A stretch of 50,173 nucleotides of DNA from Halorubrum sp. GN11_10-6_MGM (GCF_005435165.1 NZ_SGUC01000023.1:1-50173); one strand, 5' to 3'; positions 25,227-32,792 are shown, counted from the stretch's first letter. The notes: generated from the letters alone by a model not told the origin. Made by a program: numbers and translations.

Positions 25227-25580
25227 ATGGACGTTCGACGCGGAGATATCGTCATCGTCGAACTCGACCCGACAGCGGGGTCAGAACAACGAGGAACGCG
25301 ACCGTGTCTGGTCGTACAGAACGACGTCGGGAACGAGAACGCGCCGACGACCATCGTCGTCCCGTTTACGACCTCGCCGGGAGACGACCTGTATCCGTTC
25401 GAGGTTCTCGTCTCGGCTGGCGAGTCCCCACTCCGAGAGGACTCGGTCGCTCTCTGTAGTCAGATTCGCACGGTTTCCGTCGAGCATCGTATTAAGAACC
25501 GTATCGGCTCCGTTCCGGTGTCCCGCATGGAGGAAGTCGACGAGGCACTCGAGTACAGCCTCGGCCTGAGAGAACTCTAG
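25227..25580 (+). CDS. mazF: MazF/PemK-family mRNA interferase toxin
   Basis: A 117-residue MazF-fold endoribonuclease. Family motifs are RRGDIVIVELDPTAGSEQRG (about 4-23), RPCLVVQNDVGN (about 25-36), TIVVPFTTSP (about 42-51) and LCSQIRTVS with the conserved Gln-Ile-Arg/Thr near residue 78. MazF toxins cut mRNA at short sequence motifs. It is cotranscribed with mazE. Its stop codon overlaps a displaced copy of the chorismate mutase 3' end on the other strand (25577-25609). Confidence 0.92.
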   Translation: MDVRRGDIVIVELDPTAGSEQRGTRPCLVVQNDVGNENAPTTIVVPFTTSPGDDLYPFEVLVSAGESPLREDSVALCSQIRTVSVEHRIKNRIGSVPVSRMEEVDEALEYSLGLREL

Positions 25581-25609
25581 CGGCTCTCCCGCTGCTCTAC
25601 TTTGTTCAG
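25577..25609 (-). pseudogene. Displaced copy of the chorismate mutase 3' end
   Basis: 33 bp that match 26310-26342 at 29 of 33 positions. Read on the minus strand it encodes LNKVEQRESR then TAG, against LNKVEQRENR then TAG at the intact gene. The rest of the gene is absent here. The two copies bracket the VapBC-like module. Confidence 0.85.
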
Positions 25610-25674
25610 GTAGTCGACTGATGTAACAGGGACAGCACGGATTGCCGCTATTCACCGCCGTCTCCGAATCAACG

Positions 25675-26067
25675 CTAGTCCAGCAACTCTGCCGGTGGGA
25701 CGGCACCGTTGTCCAGCAGTTCGCCGTCAAACGTGACCAGCGTCGCGTCGATATCTTCGGCGAGGGCGAGAAGAACGCAATCGAGCGTGTACAGTAGCGT
25801 GTCTTGCTGAAGACTGTACGCCGCAATCTGGTCGCTGATTTCTGGAGCGTAGATGTCGACGTTCCCGTAGACATCCGTCAGTACTTCCTCAACACGCTCC
25901 TGTTCCACGCGTTTCTTCTTCGTCAACACCGACCGAATCTCCATGAGGTTGAGAATTGACGTACAGAATTCGTGACTCTCGTTCAGGAGTTCGGTCGCTA
26001 CGTCGCCCCGGCCCGGTTCGTCCGTGAGGCTGGCGACGAAAACGTTCGTGTCGACGAACGCCTTCAT
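25675..26067 (-). CDS. vapC: PIN-domain toxin (VapC-like ribonuclease)
   Basis: A 130-residue PIN-domain protein. The acidic catalytic set is present: D6 in FVDTNVFVASL, E in LNLMEIRSVL (about 43), D in LYTLDCVLLALAE (about 95) and D in TLVTFDGELL (about 114). VapC toxins cleave tRNA or rRNA. The start overlaps the small upstream gene by ATGA (26064-26067), the usual antitoxin-toxin coupling. It lies between the two copies of the chorismate mutase 3' end. Confidence 0.92.
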   Translation of the reverse strand: MKAFVDTNVFVASLTDEPGRGDVATELLNESHEFCTSILNLMEIRSVLTKKKRVEQERVEEVLTDVYGNVDIYAPEISDQIAAYSLQQDTLLYTLDCVLLALAEDIDATLVTFDGELLDNGAVPPAELLD

Positions 26068-26216
26068 CGACGTTCTCGTGTTTCGCGTACCGCCGCGACG
26101 GAGTCGACATCGACATCGGCCAGTCGTCCCGACAGCAGATCGCCGAGCTTATCCTCTGACTCGCCGTCGCCGTCGGTCTCTCTCGACCAATCCGGCGGCG
26201 TCGCGTAACTCCCCAT
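26064..26216 (-). CDS. Small antitoxin-like protein upstream of vapC
   Basis: A 50-residue acidic protein (MGSYATPPDWSRE ... ADVDVDSVAAVRETRERR). It is coupled to vapC by a 4-bp overlap, which is the position of VapB. A TATA-like TTTATATC lies about 25 nt upstream of ATG 26216, so it is the leaderless first gene. No DNA-binding domain is evident; it looks like the toxin-binding tail class of short haloarchaeal antitoxins. The assignment rests on position and size. Confidence 0.75.
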   Translation of the reverse strand: MGSYATPPDWSRETDGDGESEDKLGDLLSGRLADVDVDSVAAVRETRERR

Positions 26217-26309
26217 GCTGACGAGTACAGGAGAGTGATATAAATCAGTTCGGACGTCCCAAGCTGTCCCTGACTCGGCATCACTCCCAGTCTTCGAGAG
26301 TGTTGCGCC

Positions 26310-26603
26310 CTACCGATTCTCCCGCTGCTCCACTTTGTTCAGCTCGATCAGCAGTCGGAAGATCGCCTTCACGAGGTTCGCGTCCACGTCGAAGCGCTCG
26401 GCGTTCTCGCCGGCGCGCTCCATCACGCGCTCCTCTTGGCCCTCGTCGGTGGTCGGGAGGTCGCGCTCGTCTTTGACGGCCGCCACGGTGTCGGCGACGT
26501 ACGTTCGGCGGGCGATCAGCTCGACGATCTCGCGGTCGATGTCTTCGATCTCGCGTCGCAGTTCGTCGAGGCTTCGGTCCTCCGCGTTGGGTGTGTCGCT
26601 CAT
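26310..26603 (-). CDS. Chorismate mutase (AroQ type)
   Basis: A 97-residue all-helical AroQ-type chorismate mutase, which converts chorismate to prephenate for Phe/Tyr synthesis. Active-site positions are seen in LDELRREIEDIDREIVELIARR (Arg, Asp; about residues 12-33), VAAVKDERDLP (Lys, about 44) and LLIELNKVEQ (about 85, the conserved Glu/Gln region). It is the second gene of a pair with shikimate kinase on the same strand, 63 bp apart. Its last 11 codons are duplicated at 25577-25609. Confidence 0.93.
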   Translation of the reverse strand: MSDTPNAEDRSLDELRREIEDIDREIVELIARRTYVADTVAAVKDERDLPTTDEGQEERVMERAGENAERFDVDANLVKAIFRLLIELNKVEQRENR

Positions 26604-26666
26604 TGGTTGGTAGTGGGGTCGGGTTGGTGATGTGGCAGGGGTGGTCCGTGGTGTGTTCTCCGGCGC

Positions 26667-27560
26667 TCACTCGACGGCCGCGCCGTCGTTTCTCGTGGTC
26701 GTTCGCCGCAGCGTTCCGGGGCGGTCGCCCCACGCGTCGGCGACCGCGTCGAGGTCCGTCTCGGGGTCAGCGGGGTCGGCGACGGCGACGACGCTCGGGC
26801 CGGTTCCGGACAGCGACACCGCGGTCGCGTGGGGCATCGCCTCGACCGCGGGGTCGGCGTCGAAGCCGAGCGCGGCCGCAAACGCCAGCCCGTTCACGGT
26901 CATCGCCTCACCGTACCGGCCGTCGAGCGCGAGGTCGGCGACGAGGTCGGCCATCGGCGCGACGGCCTGACAGCGCGCGACGTCGGCGTCCGCGCTGTAC
27001 GCGCGCTCCGGCGGCGTCCAGACGAGGACGTCCCAGTCGACGGCCTCGCGCGAGCGCAGCTCGTCGGCGTCGTTGTCGGTGACGGTGACGCCGCCGAGCA
27101 TCGAGGCGGTCGCGTCGTCGAAGGCGCCCGTGACCGTGACGCCGGCCTCGCGGGCGGCGCGGACGCCGAGGCGACACGCCTCCAGCCGAGTGACGTCGAC
27201 CGCGGGGTCGTCGGGGTCGTCGCCGACCGCGAGCCCGAGCGCGTCACAGGTCGCGAGGACCGTCGCGTTGGCGGCCGCGCTGGAGCTCTTGAGACCGGCC
27301 GCCAGCGGCACGTCGCTGGCGGTCCGGACGCGACCGCCCTCGCCGTCGCCCCAGCGCTCGGTCGCGAGCGCGACGCAGCGCTCGATCAGGGCGGTGTCGG
27401 CGGCGGCGTCCTCGGCGATCTCCCCGTCGACGCCGTCGGCGGCGGGGTCGAGTTCGACCGTCGCGCGCGTCTCGACGTCGATGCCGAACGCCGCGCCCGT
27501 GCCGGTCGCGAGCGCGTTCAACACGGTTCCGGCGCCCAGCGCCGCCGCCCGTCCCTCCAT
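26667..27560 (-). CDS. aroK: Archaeal shikimate kinase (GHMP family)
   Basis: A 297-residue GHMP-superfamily kinase, the archaeal replacement for bacterial AroK, phosphorylating shikimate. The ATP-binding motif is PLAAGLKSSSAAANA (about 96-110) and the C-terminal GHMP motif is SLSGTGPSVVAVAD (about 248-261). The N-terminus GAGTVLNALATGTGAAFGID is typical. Pairing with chorismate mutase confirms the aromatic amino-acid role. Confidence 0.95.
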   Translation of the reverse strand: MEGRAAALGAGTVLNALATGTGAAFGIDVETRATVELDPAADGVDGEIAEDAAADTALIERCVALATERWGDGEGGRVRTASDVPLAAGLKSSSAAANATVLATCDALGLAVGDDPDDPAVDVTRLEACRLGVRAAREAGVTVTGAFDDATASMLGGVTVTDNDADELRSREAVDWDVLVWTPPERAYSADADVARCQAVAPMADLVADLALDGRYGEAMTVNGLAFAAALGFDADPAVEAMPHATAVSLSGTGPSVVAVADPADPETDLDAVADAWGDRPGTLRRTTTRNDGAAVE

Positions 27561-27643
27561 GGGTTCACGCTCGCGAGCGCGGACAAAGAGGTAGCGATCA
27601 CGGCGAGTCTCTCGGGCGGGCGGATCGCGATCACCGACCCGCC

Positions 27644-28270
27644 TCAGATCGGTTCCGCGCGCCGTACCGCCGCGTCGACCGCGTACCGGTCGGGGTCCGG
27701 TCGAACGCGGCTCCGACTGCTCGGGAACGTGATCTCGGCCGCGAACGACTCGGTGTCACCGTTTCGGAACCGATTCTCGACGCCGAATCGCCCTGTCGCG
27801 TCCCCGTAGCCGACCGCCTCGCGCTCGTCCGACCCCGCCGGCGTCGCGTACGCGTCGACCCGGAACTCGACGGTCCCGTACTCGAATCGCCCCGCGTTCT
27901 CGACGAGTAGCCGCACCTCGACCGTCGTCCGGCCGCCGCCTTCGCGCACCTCTAGAACCGTCGCGTCGGTCACGACGAGCCCGGACCCGTCGGGGCCGAC
28001 TTGGTCGGGGGTCGGTTCCGCCTCGCCGTCGGACCCGCCTCCGTCGCCGTCCGACCCGCCTCCGTCACCTCCATCGTTATCCGAATCGTCGCCGCTCGGT
28101 CCGTCGTCCGTCTGCCGAGTTCCGGGGGCCTCCTCCTCCGAGGTCACGAGACAGCCGGCGAGCAGGCCGGCCGTGCCGAGCGCGACGACTCCTCGCCGGG
28201 TCGGGCGTCGGACCGACGGGTCGGGCTCGCCGGCGTCTCGGCCGTCGGCCCGGTCGTCGGGATGGGTCAT
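27644..28270 (-). CDS. Tat lipoprotein of unknown function
   Basis: A 208-residue secreted protein. A twin-Arg signal (RRPTRRGVVALGTAGLLAGC) leads to lipobox Cys 40, followed by a Ser/Gly/Asp linker (about 55-85) and a beta-rich domain (about 100-180) resembling a FxLYD/CARDB-like surface fold (TVEVRLLVENAGRFEYGTVE). Its ATG overlaps the upstream membrane-protein stop by 4 bp, so it is third in a coupled three-gene operon. No named family recognised. Confidence 0.8.
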   Translation of the reverse strand: MTHPDDRADGRDAGEPDPSVRRPTRRGVVALGTAGLLAGCLVTSEEEAPGTRQTDDGPSGDDSDNDGGDGGGSDGDGGGSDGEAEPTPDQVGPDGSGLVVTDATVLEVREGGGRTTVEVRLLVENAGRFEYGTVEFRVDAYATPAGSDEREAVGYGDATGRFGVENRFRNGDTESFAAEITFPSSRSRVRPDPDRYAVDAAVRRAEPI

Positions 28271-28728
28271 CGCATCACCGTCCCGAGGACCCCGGTCGAC
28301 GCACCGACGGCGCCGGAGACGAACGCGGTCGCGAGCGTCGGCACGAGGGCGTCGGCGAGCCCGTGCGCCTGCGCGGCGGCGTCGCCCTGCGAGACCACGA
28401 TCAGCGTGACCGCGACCAGCCCGTACGCCAGCGCGCCGAGTCCGGTGCCGAGCCCGCAGGTCGTCGCCGCGGCGACGACGCCGCGGGACCGCGACCCCAC
28501 GAGGACCCCGAGAACCCCGGCGAACGGGACCGCAGCGACGAGGACGGTCGCGGTCACCGCGAGGTACGACTGCGCGACGAACACCGGGCCGAACCGGGCG
28601 GTCTCGCCGGTCGCGGCGGTCGCCAGTGCCGTCTCCGCCCACCCCGTGGCGGCCGCGGCGACGATGCCGACGCCGGCGCCGACGAGGGCGAACGCCGCGG
28701 CCACGAGGCCGATCGCGTTCGCGTTCAC
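28267..28728 (-). CDS. Four-span membrane protein of the lipoprotein operon
   Basis: A 153-residue hydrophobic protein with four likely spans (about 5-27, 48-72, 80-108, 128-150) rich in Ala/Gly/Val. GTG 28728 is chosen because GTGA overlaps the stop of the upstream lipoprotein gene; the longer frame adds non-coding-like sequence. It is coupled on both sides. Function unknown; it may anchor or assist the two flanking lipoproteins. Confidence 0.75.
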   Translation of the reverse strand: MNANAIGLVAAAFALVGAGVGIVAAAATGWAETALATAATGETARFGPVFVAQSYLAVTATVLVAAVPFAGVLGVLVGSRSRGVVAAATTCGLGTGLGALAYGLVAVTLIVVSQGDAAAQAHGLADALVPTLATAFVSGAVGASTGVLGTVMR

Positions 28729-30080
28729 GCGCCGGTCACCCACCCGTGCCGCAGGCGGCCGTGCCAGCCGGTCCGCTCCTCCCACGCGTCGCCGGAGAAG
28801 CCGGTCGCGAGCAGGAACTCGCCCGCGCGGACGACGTAGCCGTACTGGACGCCGGCGTGCTCGTCGAAGCCGTAGCGCTCGCCCTCCGCCTCGCGGTGGT
28901 AGAAACGGTGCCACGCGGTCGGGCCAGCGTCGGTCTCCGCGTCCGTGTCCGACGCGTTTCCGGCGGCGGACGCGTTCCCGTCGAAGTCGGAGCCGGCGAG
29001 GGTGGCCTCGGGGTCGATCGGCGCGCGACCCTCGGTCGATCCCTCCTCGATCGCGGTCGCGAGCCGCGACGCGGCGGTCGTCGGGTCCGGATACCGCTGG
29101 ACGTGGACGGGGACGCCGCCCAGTTCCCGGGCCCACCCCTCGAACGCGTCCCGGCGGCGGTTCCCCAAGGGGGGACGGCGCGCGAACGCGACGAACAGCT
29201 CCTCGACGCGATCGGCCGGCTGCGGGATCGGGCCGAGCCGCGCGCGGAGTTCGCGCCGGCGCTCGGGACCGAAGGCGTCGCCGTATATCCGCGGGATCCG
29301 GTCGCTGTCGACCGCCTCGCGGTCGTACGGTCGGTGCGCGAACGTCGAGAAGCCGCGGCTCGCGACGGCGAGTTCCATCAGCGTCCCGCCCGTGACGCGT
29401 CCGCGCTCGGGGTCGTCCGGGGGGAGCGGCGCCAGCAGTCGGCGGAACAGCCGGTTGTGGATCGGGTCCCGAGAGAACGCCCGCTCGACGTAGATCGAGG
29501 TCCCGATGCCCTCGAGCCCGGACCGCATCCGGTCGAGCTCTTCGAGGGCGCGGTCGACGTCGCCGCGGGGCGCGAACTCGCGCAGGGTCTCGACGTGGCG
29601 GTCGACGTGGTCGCGGATCCGCGGCCCGGGAGAGAAGTGCGGTTCCAGCGCGTCGGCCGCGCGGGAGATCGCGGTCTCGCCAGCGGCCGCGACCTCGTCG
29701 ACCTGTTCCGCCGTGATCGCGGCCTCCTCGTCGACCGTCGCGCGGACCGACCTAACGGTGGAGACCGCCTCGGCGACCGCGTCGCGGTAGGTCGCGACGG
29801 CGTCCGGGTACTCGGTCGCGAACCACACCGCGTCGTCGACGACCTCGCGCGTCGCGTCCGCCAGCGCGGCGTTCGCGGCCGGCGGGTCGCCGTCGGTCTG
29901 CTCGGGCGGATCGTCGGAGGCGTCGTCCTCGGAGGGACCGTCGTCCGGGCCGTCTCCGTCGCCCGGCGCGTCGGCGTCCGCGGGGGCGTCGGGGTACTCG
30001 ACGCCCTCGACGCCGAGACACCCGGCGGTCCCGACGAGGGCGGCGCCGGCGCCCAGAAGCGTCCGTCGCGTCCGTTGCAT
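28725..30080 (-). CDS. Tat lipoprotein, conserved haloarchaeal, unknown function
   Basis: A 451-residue secreted protein. RR at residues 5-6 and lipobox Cys 21 (GTAGC) are followed by an acidic Pro/Asp-rich linker (about 25-70), a long helical region (about 75-220) and a C-terminal mixed domain with an Asn/Asp insert (about 370). A TATA-like CATTTAAGTC about 30 nt upstream supports ATG 30080 over GTG 30089. It is the first gene of the coupled lipoprotein-membrane protein-lipoprotein operon. I do not recognise a catalytic motif. Confidence 0.8.
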   Translation of the reverse strand: MQRTRRTLLGAGAALVGTAGCLGVEGVEYPDAPADADAPGDGDGPDDGPSEDDASDDPPEQTDGDPPAANAALADATREVVDDAVWFATEYPDAVATYRDAVAEAVSTVRSVRATVDEEAAITAEQVDEVAAAGETAISRAADALEPHFSPGPRIRDHVDRHVETLREFAPRGDVDRALEELDRMRSGLEGIGTSIYVERAFSRDPIHNRLFRRLLAPLPPDDPERGRVTGGTLMELAVASRGFSTFAHRPYDREAVDSDRIPRIYGDAFGPERRRELRARLGPIPQPADRVEELFVAFARRPPLGNRRRDAFEGWARELGGVPVHVQRYPDPTTAASRLATAIEEGSTEGRAPIDPEATLAGSDFDGNASAAGNASDTDAETDAGPTAWHRFYHREAEGERYGFDEHAGVQYGYVVRAGEFLLATGFSGDAWEERTGWHGRLRHGWVTGA

Positions 30081-30190
30081 GACACGCACTCCCCGCGGCA
30101 GGGACTTAAATGTGGCACGCCGATTCTCGCGGCTGAGGGCGCCCCGCAGCCCGGCTTCCGCCGGGTCGTTCGTCGGCGCGCTCTGCCGCG

Positions 30191-30300
30191 GTTCGACGGG
30201 CTCCGTTACAGTTCGACGGGCTCCGTTACAGTTCGACGGGCTCCGTTACAGTTCGACACGTTCCGCCGCAGTTCGACGTTCCCTCGCAGTTCGACGGGAT
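30191..30300. repeat. 20-bp tandem repeat, 3 perfect copies plus decayed copies
   Basis: Three copies of gttcgacgggctccgttaca (30191, 30211, 30231) are followed by degenerate copies keeping only gttcgac. They lie between divergent genes, upstream of the 30355 start. Confidence 0.93.
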
Positions 30301-30354
30301 TCGGCGCGACCCCCGAGCGCGTCCCTTTTGAGGCCGGCACTCCGAGCGTCGCGT

Positions 30355-30813
30355 ATGTCCGCGCCATCACGCAGCGACGTGCCGCCGACCTCGATCGGCA
30401 TCGACCTCCGCGAGGAGGGCGTCGTCGTCGAGTACCTCGACGGCCGGACGACCCTCTACCGGGGCGTCCCCGAGTCCGCCGAGGGATCGGTGACCGCCGG
30501 TCCCGGCAAGGAGACCCACGTGCTCGTCACCGACCCGACGGAGACCGAGGGCGTGATGACGTACGTGAACGACTACAAGACCGACGACGAGATCCTCGAA
30601 GAGTCCGGCGTCGGCCGCGTCATCGTCGAGGACGGCGAGCGCGACGAGGTGTTTCCCGGCGTGATCGTCGGCCGAGACGGCCAGCGCAACGAGGTCGTCG
30701 CCGACCCCGAGGTCGCCGGCGGGCGCGTGTTCGTCTTCGTCGAGGACGGCTGGACCGAGGGGAGCTACGAGATCGTCGAGGGCCCGGAAGACGGCCTCGA
30801 CGCGCACCGGTGA
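30355..30813 (+). CDS. Conserved haloarchaeal protein, DUF5796-like
   Basis: A 152-residue acidic, beta-rich protein (IGIDLREEGVVVEYLDGRTT, then VLVTDPTETEGVMTYVNDY). It resembles the haloarchaeal DUF5796 family of unknown function. No signal or membrane segment. The ATG at 30355 follows the tandem repeat; an ORF 31 bp downstream on the same strand may be cotranscribed. Confidence 0.75.
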   Translation: MSAPSRSDVPPTSIGIDLREEGVVVEYLDGRTTLYRGVPESAEGSVTAGPGKETHVLVTDPTETEGVMTYVNDYKTDDEILEESGVGRVIVEDGERDEVFPGVIVGRDGQRNEVVADPEVAGGRVFVFVEDGWTEGSYEIVEGPEDGLDAHR

Positions 30814-30844
30814 CTCCGAGGCCGACACCGGGGGATTCGGCGAC

Positions 30845-31084
30845 ATGAGCCTCGCGAAACCCTGGCGCGACCTCGACCGCTCGACCGTCGGGAGCGCGCC
30901 CGACCGCTACGCGCTGTACGAGCTCGGCGACGCCGACGGCGACACGGTCGGGTTCGGGACGGGAATCCTCCGCGACGAGCTGAAGGAGGCGCTCGCGTAC
31001 GGCGACGACGCGAAGGTGCGCTGGGAACTGGCCGAGTCGCCCGGCCACGCCGAGCGGCTGCTCGCGGAGCACGTCGGGGAGTGA
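30845..31084 (+). CDS. Small conserved haloarchaeal protein
   Basis: A 79-residue soluble protein (MSLAKPWRDLDRSTVGSAP, then YALYELGDADGDTVGFGTG). The pattern of a short beta hairpin followed by helices (LRDELKEALAYG, WELAESPGHAERLLAEHV) is vaguely like a GIY-YIG-derived or nucleic-acid-binding mini-domain, but no catalytic residues can be assigned. It begins 31 bp after the DUF5796-like gene. Confidence 0.7.
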   Translation: MSLAKPWRDLDRSTVGSAPDRYALYELGDADGDTVGFGTGILRDELKEALAYGDDAKVRWELAESPGHAERLLAEHVGE

Positions 31085-31157
31085 CCTCCCCGCACCTCGG
31101 TCCGAGCGGCCGGGAACGACCGACAGACGAAAGGCCCGCGGTCGCCGAGGAGTCGAC

Positions 31158-31535
31158 ATGAGCGACGAGGTCGAGACCGGCGGCGATGAGGCCGCGACCG
31201 ACGGCGGCGACGAGGTACTCCGCGCCAGCGACATCGGCGGAGAGGGGCCGCCGATCGAGGAGAAGCCCTACAAGATCGTCTTCGAGGCGAACAAGTGCTT
31301 CGGGGCGGGGAAATGTGCCGAGGTCGCGGACAACTGGGTGATGGACGTGGTGAGCGGGATGGCGAAGCCGGAGACGTACTACATCGGCGAGGAGGACCTC
31401 GAAGAGAACGTCCGCGCGGCCGAGGCGTGTCCCGCGAAGAAGGAGGCCGGCGTGATCCACGTCGTCGACCGGCGGACGGACGAGGAGATCGCGCCGGACC
31501 CGCACGGCGACGGGACGCTGTCGGTCGACTGGTAG
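31158..31535 (+). CDS. Ferredoxin, single-cluster (3Fe-4S-like)
   Basis: A 125-residue protein with an acidic 35-residue N-terminal extension and a single-cluster ferredoxin domain. Only three ligand Cys are visible: KCFGAGKC (about residues 52-57) and AEACPAK (about 94), as in 3Fe-4S ferredoxins; the second Cys of a CxxCxxC set is missing. Such ferredoxins often serve cytochrome P450s, but none is in the window. Confidence 0.85.
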   Translation: MSDEVETGGDEAATDGGDEVLRASDIGGEGPPIEEKPYKIVFEANKCFGAGKCAEVADNWVMDVVSGMAKPETYYIGEEDLEENVRAAEACPAKKEAGVIHVVDRRTDEEIAPDPHGDGTLSVDW

Positions 31536-31580
31536 GACTTCCGAAAGGGGTTTCACCCCGCCGCCGGTAGCGGAATCCGC

Positions 31581-31665
31581 GCGGGGGTGGCTGAGCCTGG
31601 CCAAAAGCGGCGGACTTAAGATCCGCTCCTGTAGAGGTTCGAGGGTTCGAATCCCTTCCCCCGCA
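31581..31665 (+). tRNA. tRNA-Leu (anticodon TAA)
   Basis: An 85-nt class II tRNA. The acceptor stem GCGGGGG pairs with CCCCCGC with A as discriminator. The anticodon stem GCGGA/TCCGC encloses loop CTTAAGA with anticodon TAA at 31617-31619. A long variable arm follows and the T arm is AGGGTTCGAATCCCT. CCA is not encoded and no intron is seen. The sequence to its right is AT-richer accessory DNA. Confidence 0.95.
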
Positions 31666-31721
31666 TGCCTGCGATCGAATGCTGTTGAAATTCCCTTCGG
31701 GAGAATAACTAGGGTCCAGTG

Positions 31722-32105
31722 TCACGCAAGCGGCTCGACGAAGATGTGATCCTTCTTCAGCCGAGGTGATTTGGAGCGCCCGGACTCATCGAACGCAACT
31801 ACTTCCAGTCGCGCGAGGAGCTTGAGGTCCTCCGAGACGTTCTTTTTATCAAACTCCAGTTCTCGGGCGAGCCCTCTCACTGAATCCGCATTGTTCTCCC
31901 GGAGGTAATCAATAATCGCGAAGTGGCGGTGGTTGAAGTGGTCTATAACGTCTTCCCGACTAATGATCGTCAGATCGCTGTATCCAGCATCACGCAGCGC
32001 GCGGTAGTACCGGAGCCGCCGCCGTTCTGGACTGGGATCCGTATCTGCTCCAAGATCACCAACGGGCTTGGTGGAATCTTCTTCCACCGAATCGTTCTTA
32101 GACAT
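31722..32105 (-). CDS. Winged-helix regulator, HVO_A0114-like (antitoxin-type)
   Basis: A 127-residue protein. The C-terminal winged helix (ADSVRGLARELEFDKKNVSE, then LKLLARLEVVAFDESGRSKS) matches the HVO_A0114 family of haloarchaeal DNA-binding proteins, which often pair with TumE-type toxins. ATG 32105 is chosen; the longer frame runs through the operator. A TATA-like box (reverse of AAATATAGC, 32141-32149) and a perfect palindrome (32121-32140) lie just upstream, pointing to autoregulation. It is in lower-GC DNA next to tRNA-Leu, suggesting transfer. Confidence 0.8.
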   Translation of the reverse strand: MSKNDSVEEDSTKPVGDLGADTDPSPERRRLRYYRALRDAGYSDLTIISREDVIDHFNHRHFAIIDYLRENNADSVRGLARELEFDKKNVSEDLKLLARLEVVAFDESGRSKSPRLKKDHIFVEPLA

Positions 32106-32120
32106 AATCGTCTCCCTGAC

Positions 32121-32140
32121 CGTTGGTAGAACTACCAACG
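32121..32140. promoter_or_regulatory. Perfect palindrome between TATA box and start of the wHTH gene
   Basis: cgttggtag-aa-ctaccaacg: 9-bp arms with a 2-nt spacer, 16 bp before ATG 32105. It sits where transcription should begin, so a protein bound here would block initiation. Confidence 0.8.
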
Positions 32141-32163
32141 AAATATAGCTTGCGATCGGTGGA

Positions 32164-32328
32164 ATGTCAGTTCAAGAATTAGTCAGGATCATTGCCTTTA
32201 AGTTCACTGAGTTTTTAGAGAATATATGGACACTCTTTCGCCTCTGTGTGTCGTTCTGGCGTTGCTTAGTGATATGTGGAGAGTGTCTGATGGCATGGCT
32301 CTACAGACAAACCTACGAAATCTTATAG
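32164..32328 (+). CDS. Possible 54-residue small protein (uncertain)
   Basis: An open frame MSVQELVRIIAFKFTEF ... ending TYEIL. It is hydrophobic and aromatic-rich (WTLFRLCVSFWRCLVICGEC, about 22-41) with four Cys, unlike typical acidic haloarchaeal proteins. It starts 23 bp after the palindrome. It could be a small membrane-active peptide or chance in AT-richer DNA. Confidence 0.3.
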   Translation: MSVQELVRIIAFKFTEFLENIWTLFRLCVSFWRCLVICGECLMAWLYRQTYEIL

Positions 32329-32331
32329 CCA

Positions 32332-32442
32332 ATGAATATGGAAAATTCTATTCTCCGACCTATCTCGGAGTACGATTTGATTAGTATCATTAGCAAGATA
32401 GAACCGAACTCCAGTATCGTCCTGGCGGGTGGTTTCCTATGA
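32332..32442 (+). CDS. Possible 36-residue leader-like small protein (uncertain)
   Basis: An open frame (MNMENSILRPISEYDLI ... VLAGGFL) whose TGA overlaps the ATG of the next gene as ATGA. That overlap is the signature of translational coupling in this genome, so it may be a real small gene or a leader controlling the downstream gene. No family recognised. Confidence 0.35.
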   Translation: MNMENSILRPISEYDLISIISKIEPNSSIVLAGGFL

Positions 32443-32792
32443 GTGGCGAGTCTAAGGAGACGGTAGACGACATCCCCCTCGACTGGTACGAGGGCGACCG
32501 CTACTTCCTCAATATCGCCAAAGAACCAAACAACCCGAACAGTTGGTGCGTGTCTGTCGTGAGGGTGGCAAGCGAGGAGTCCGAATCAAATACTAACGTG
32601 GTTCGGATGGACACCGACCACGGAACGCCACATATGGATGAACTGTGGCTCCTCCCGAAAAATCGAGACAAGCCCGAGTTCCCCGGGATGACAGTTGACG
32701 AAGCTGAAGCCCGCCTTCTGAGGAACTGGAGAAAGTACGCCTATCTCTACGCCAGTGAACGAGAAGAGAAGGATGTCGAAGAGCCCGAGTAA
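32439..32792 (+). CDS. Hypothetical protein, TumE/DUF7718-like
   Basis: A 117-residue protein in lower-GC DNA. The central part (WCVSVVRVASEE, then NVVRMDTDHGTPHMDELW, about 50-70) has the VxRxDxxHGxxH pattern seen in the TumE/DUF7718 group of toxin-like proteins. The C-terminus is helical and charged (DEAEARLLRNWRKYAYLY). It is divergent from the HVO_A0114-like regulator, whose usual partner is a TumE-type toxin. Alternatives include an unrelated phage-type gene. Confidence 0.5.
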   Translation: MSGESKETVDDIPLDWYEGDRYFLNIAKEPNNPNSWCVSVVRVASEESESNTNVVRMDTDHGTPHMDELWLLPKNRDKPEFPGMTVDEAEARLLRNWRKYAYLYASEREEKDVEEPE

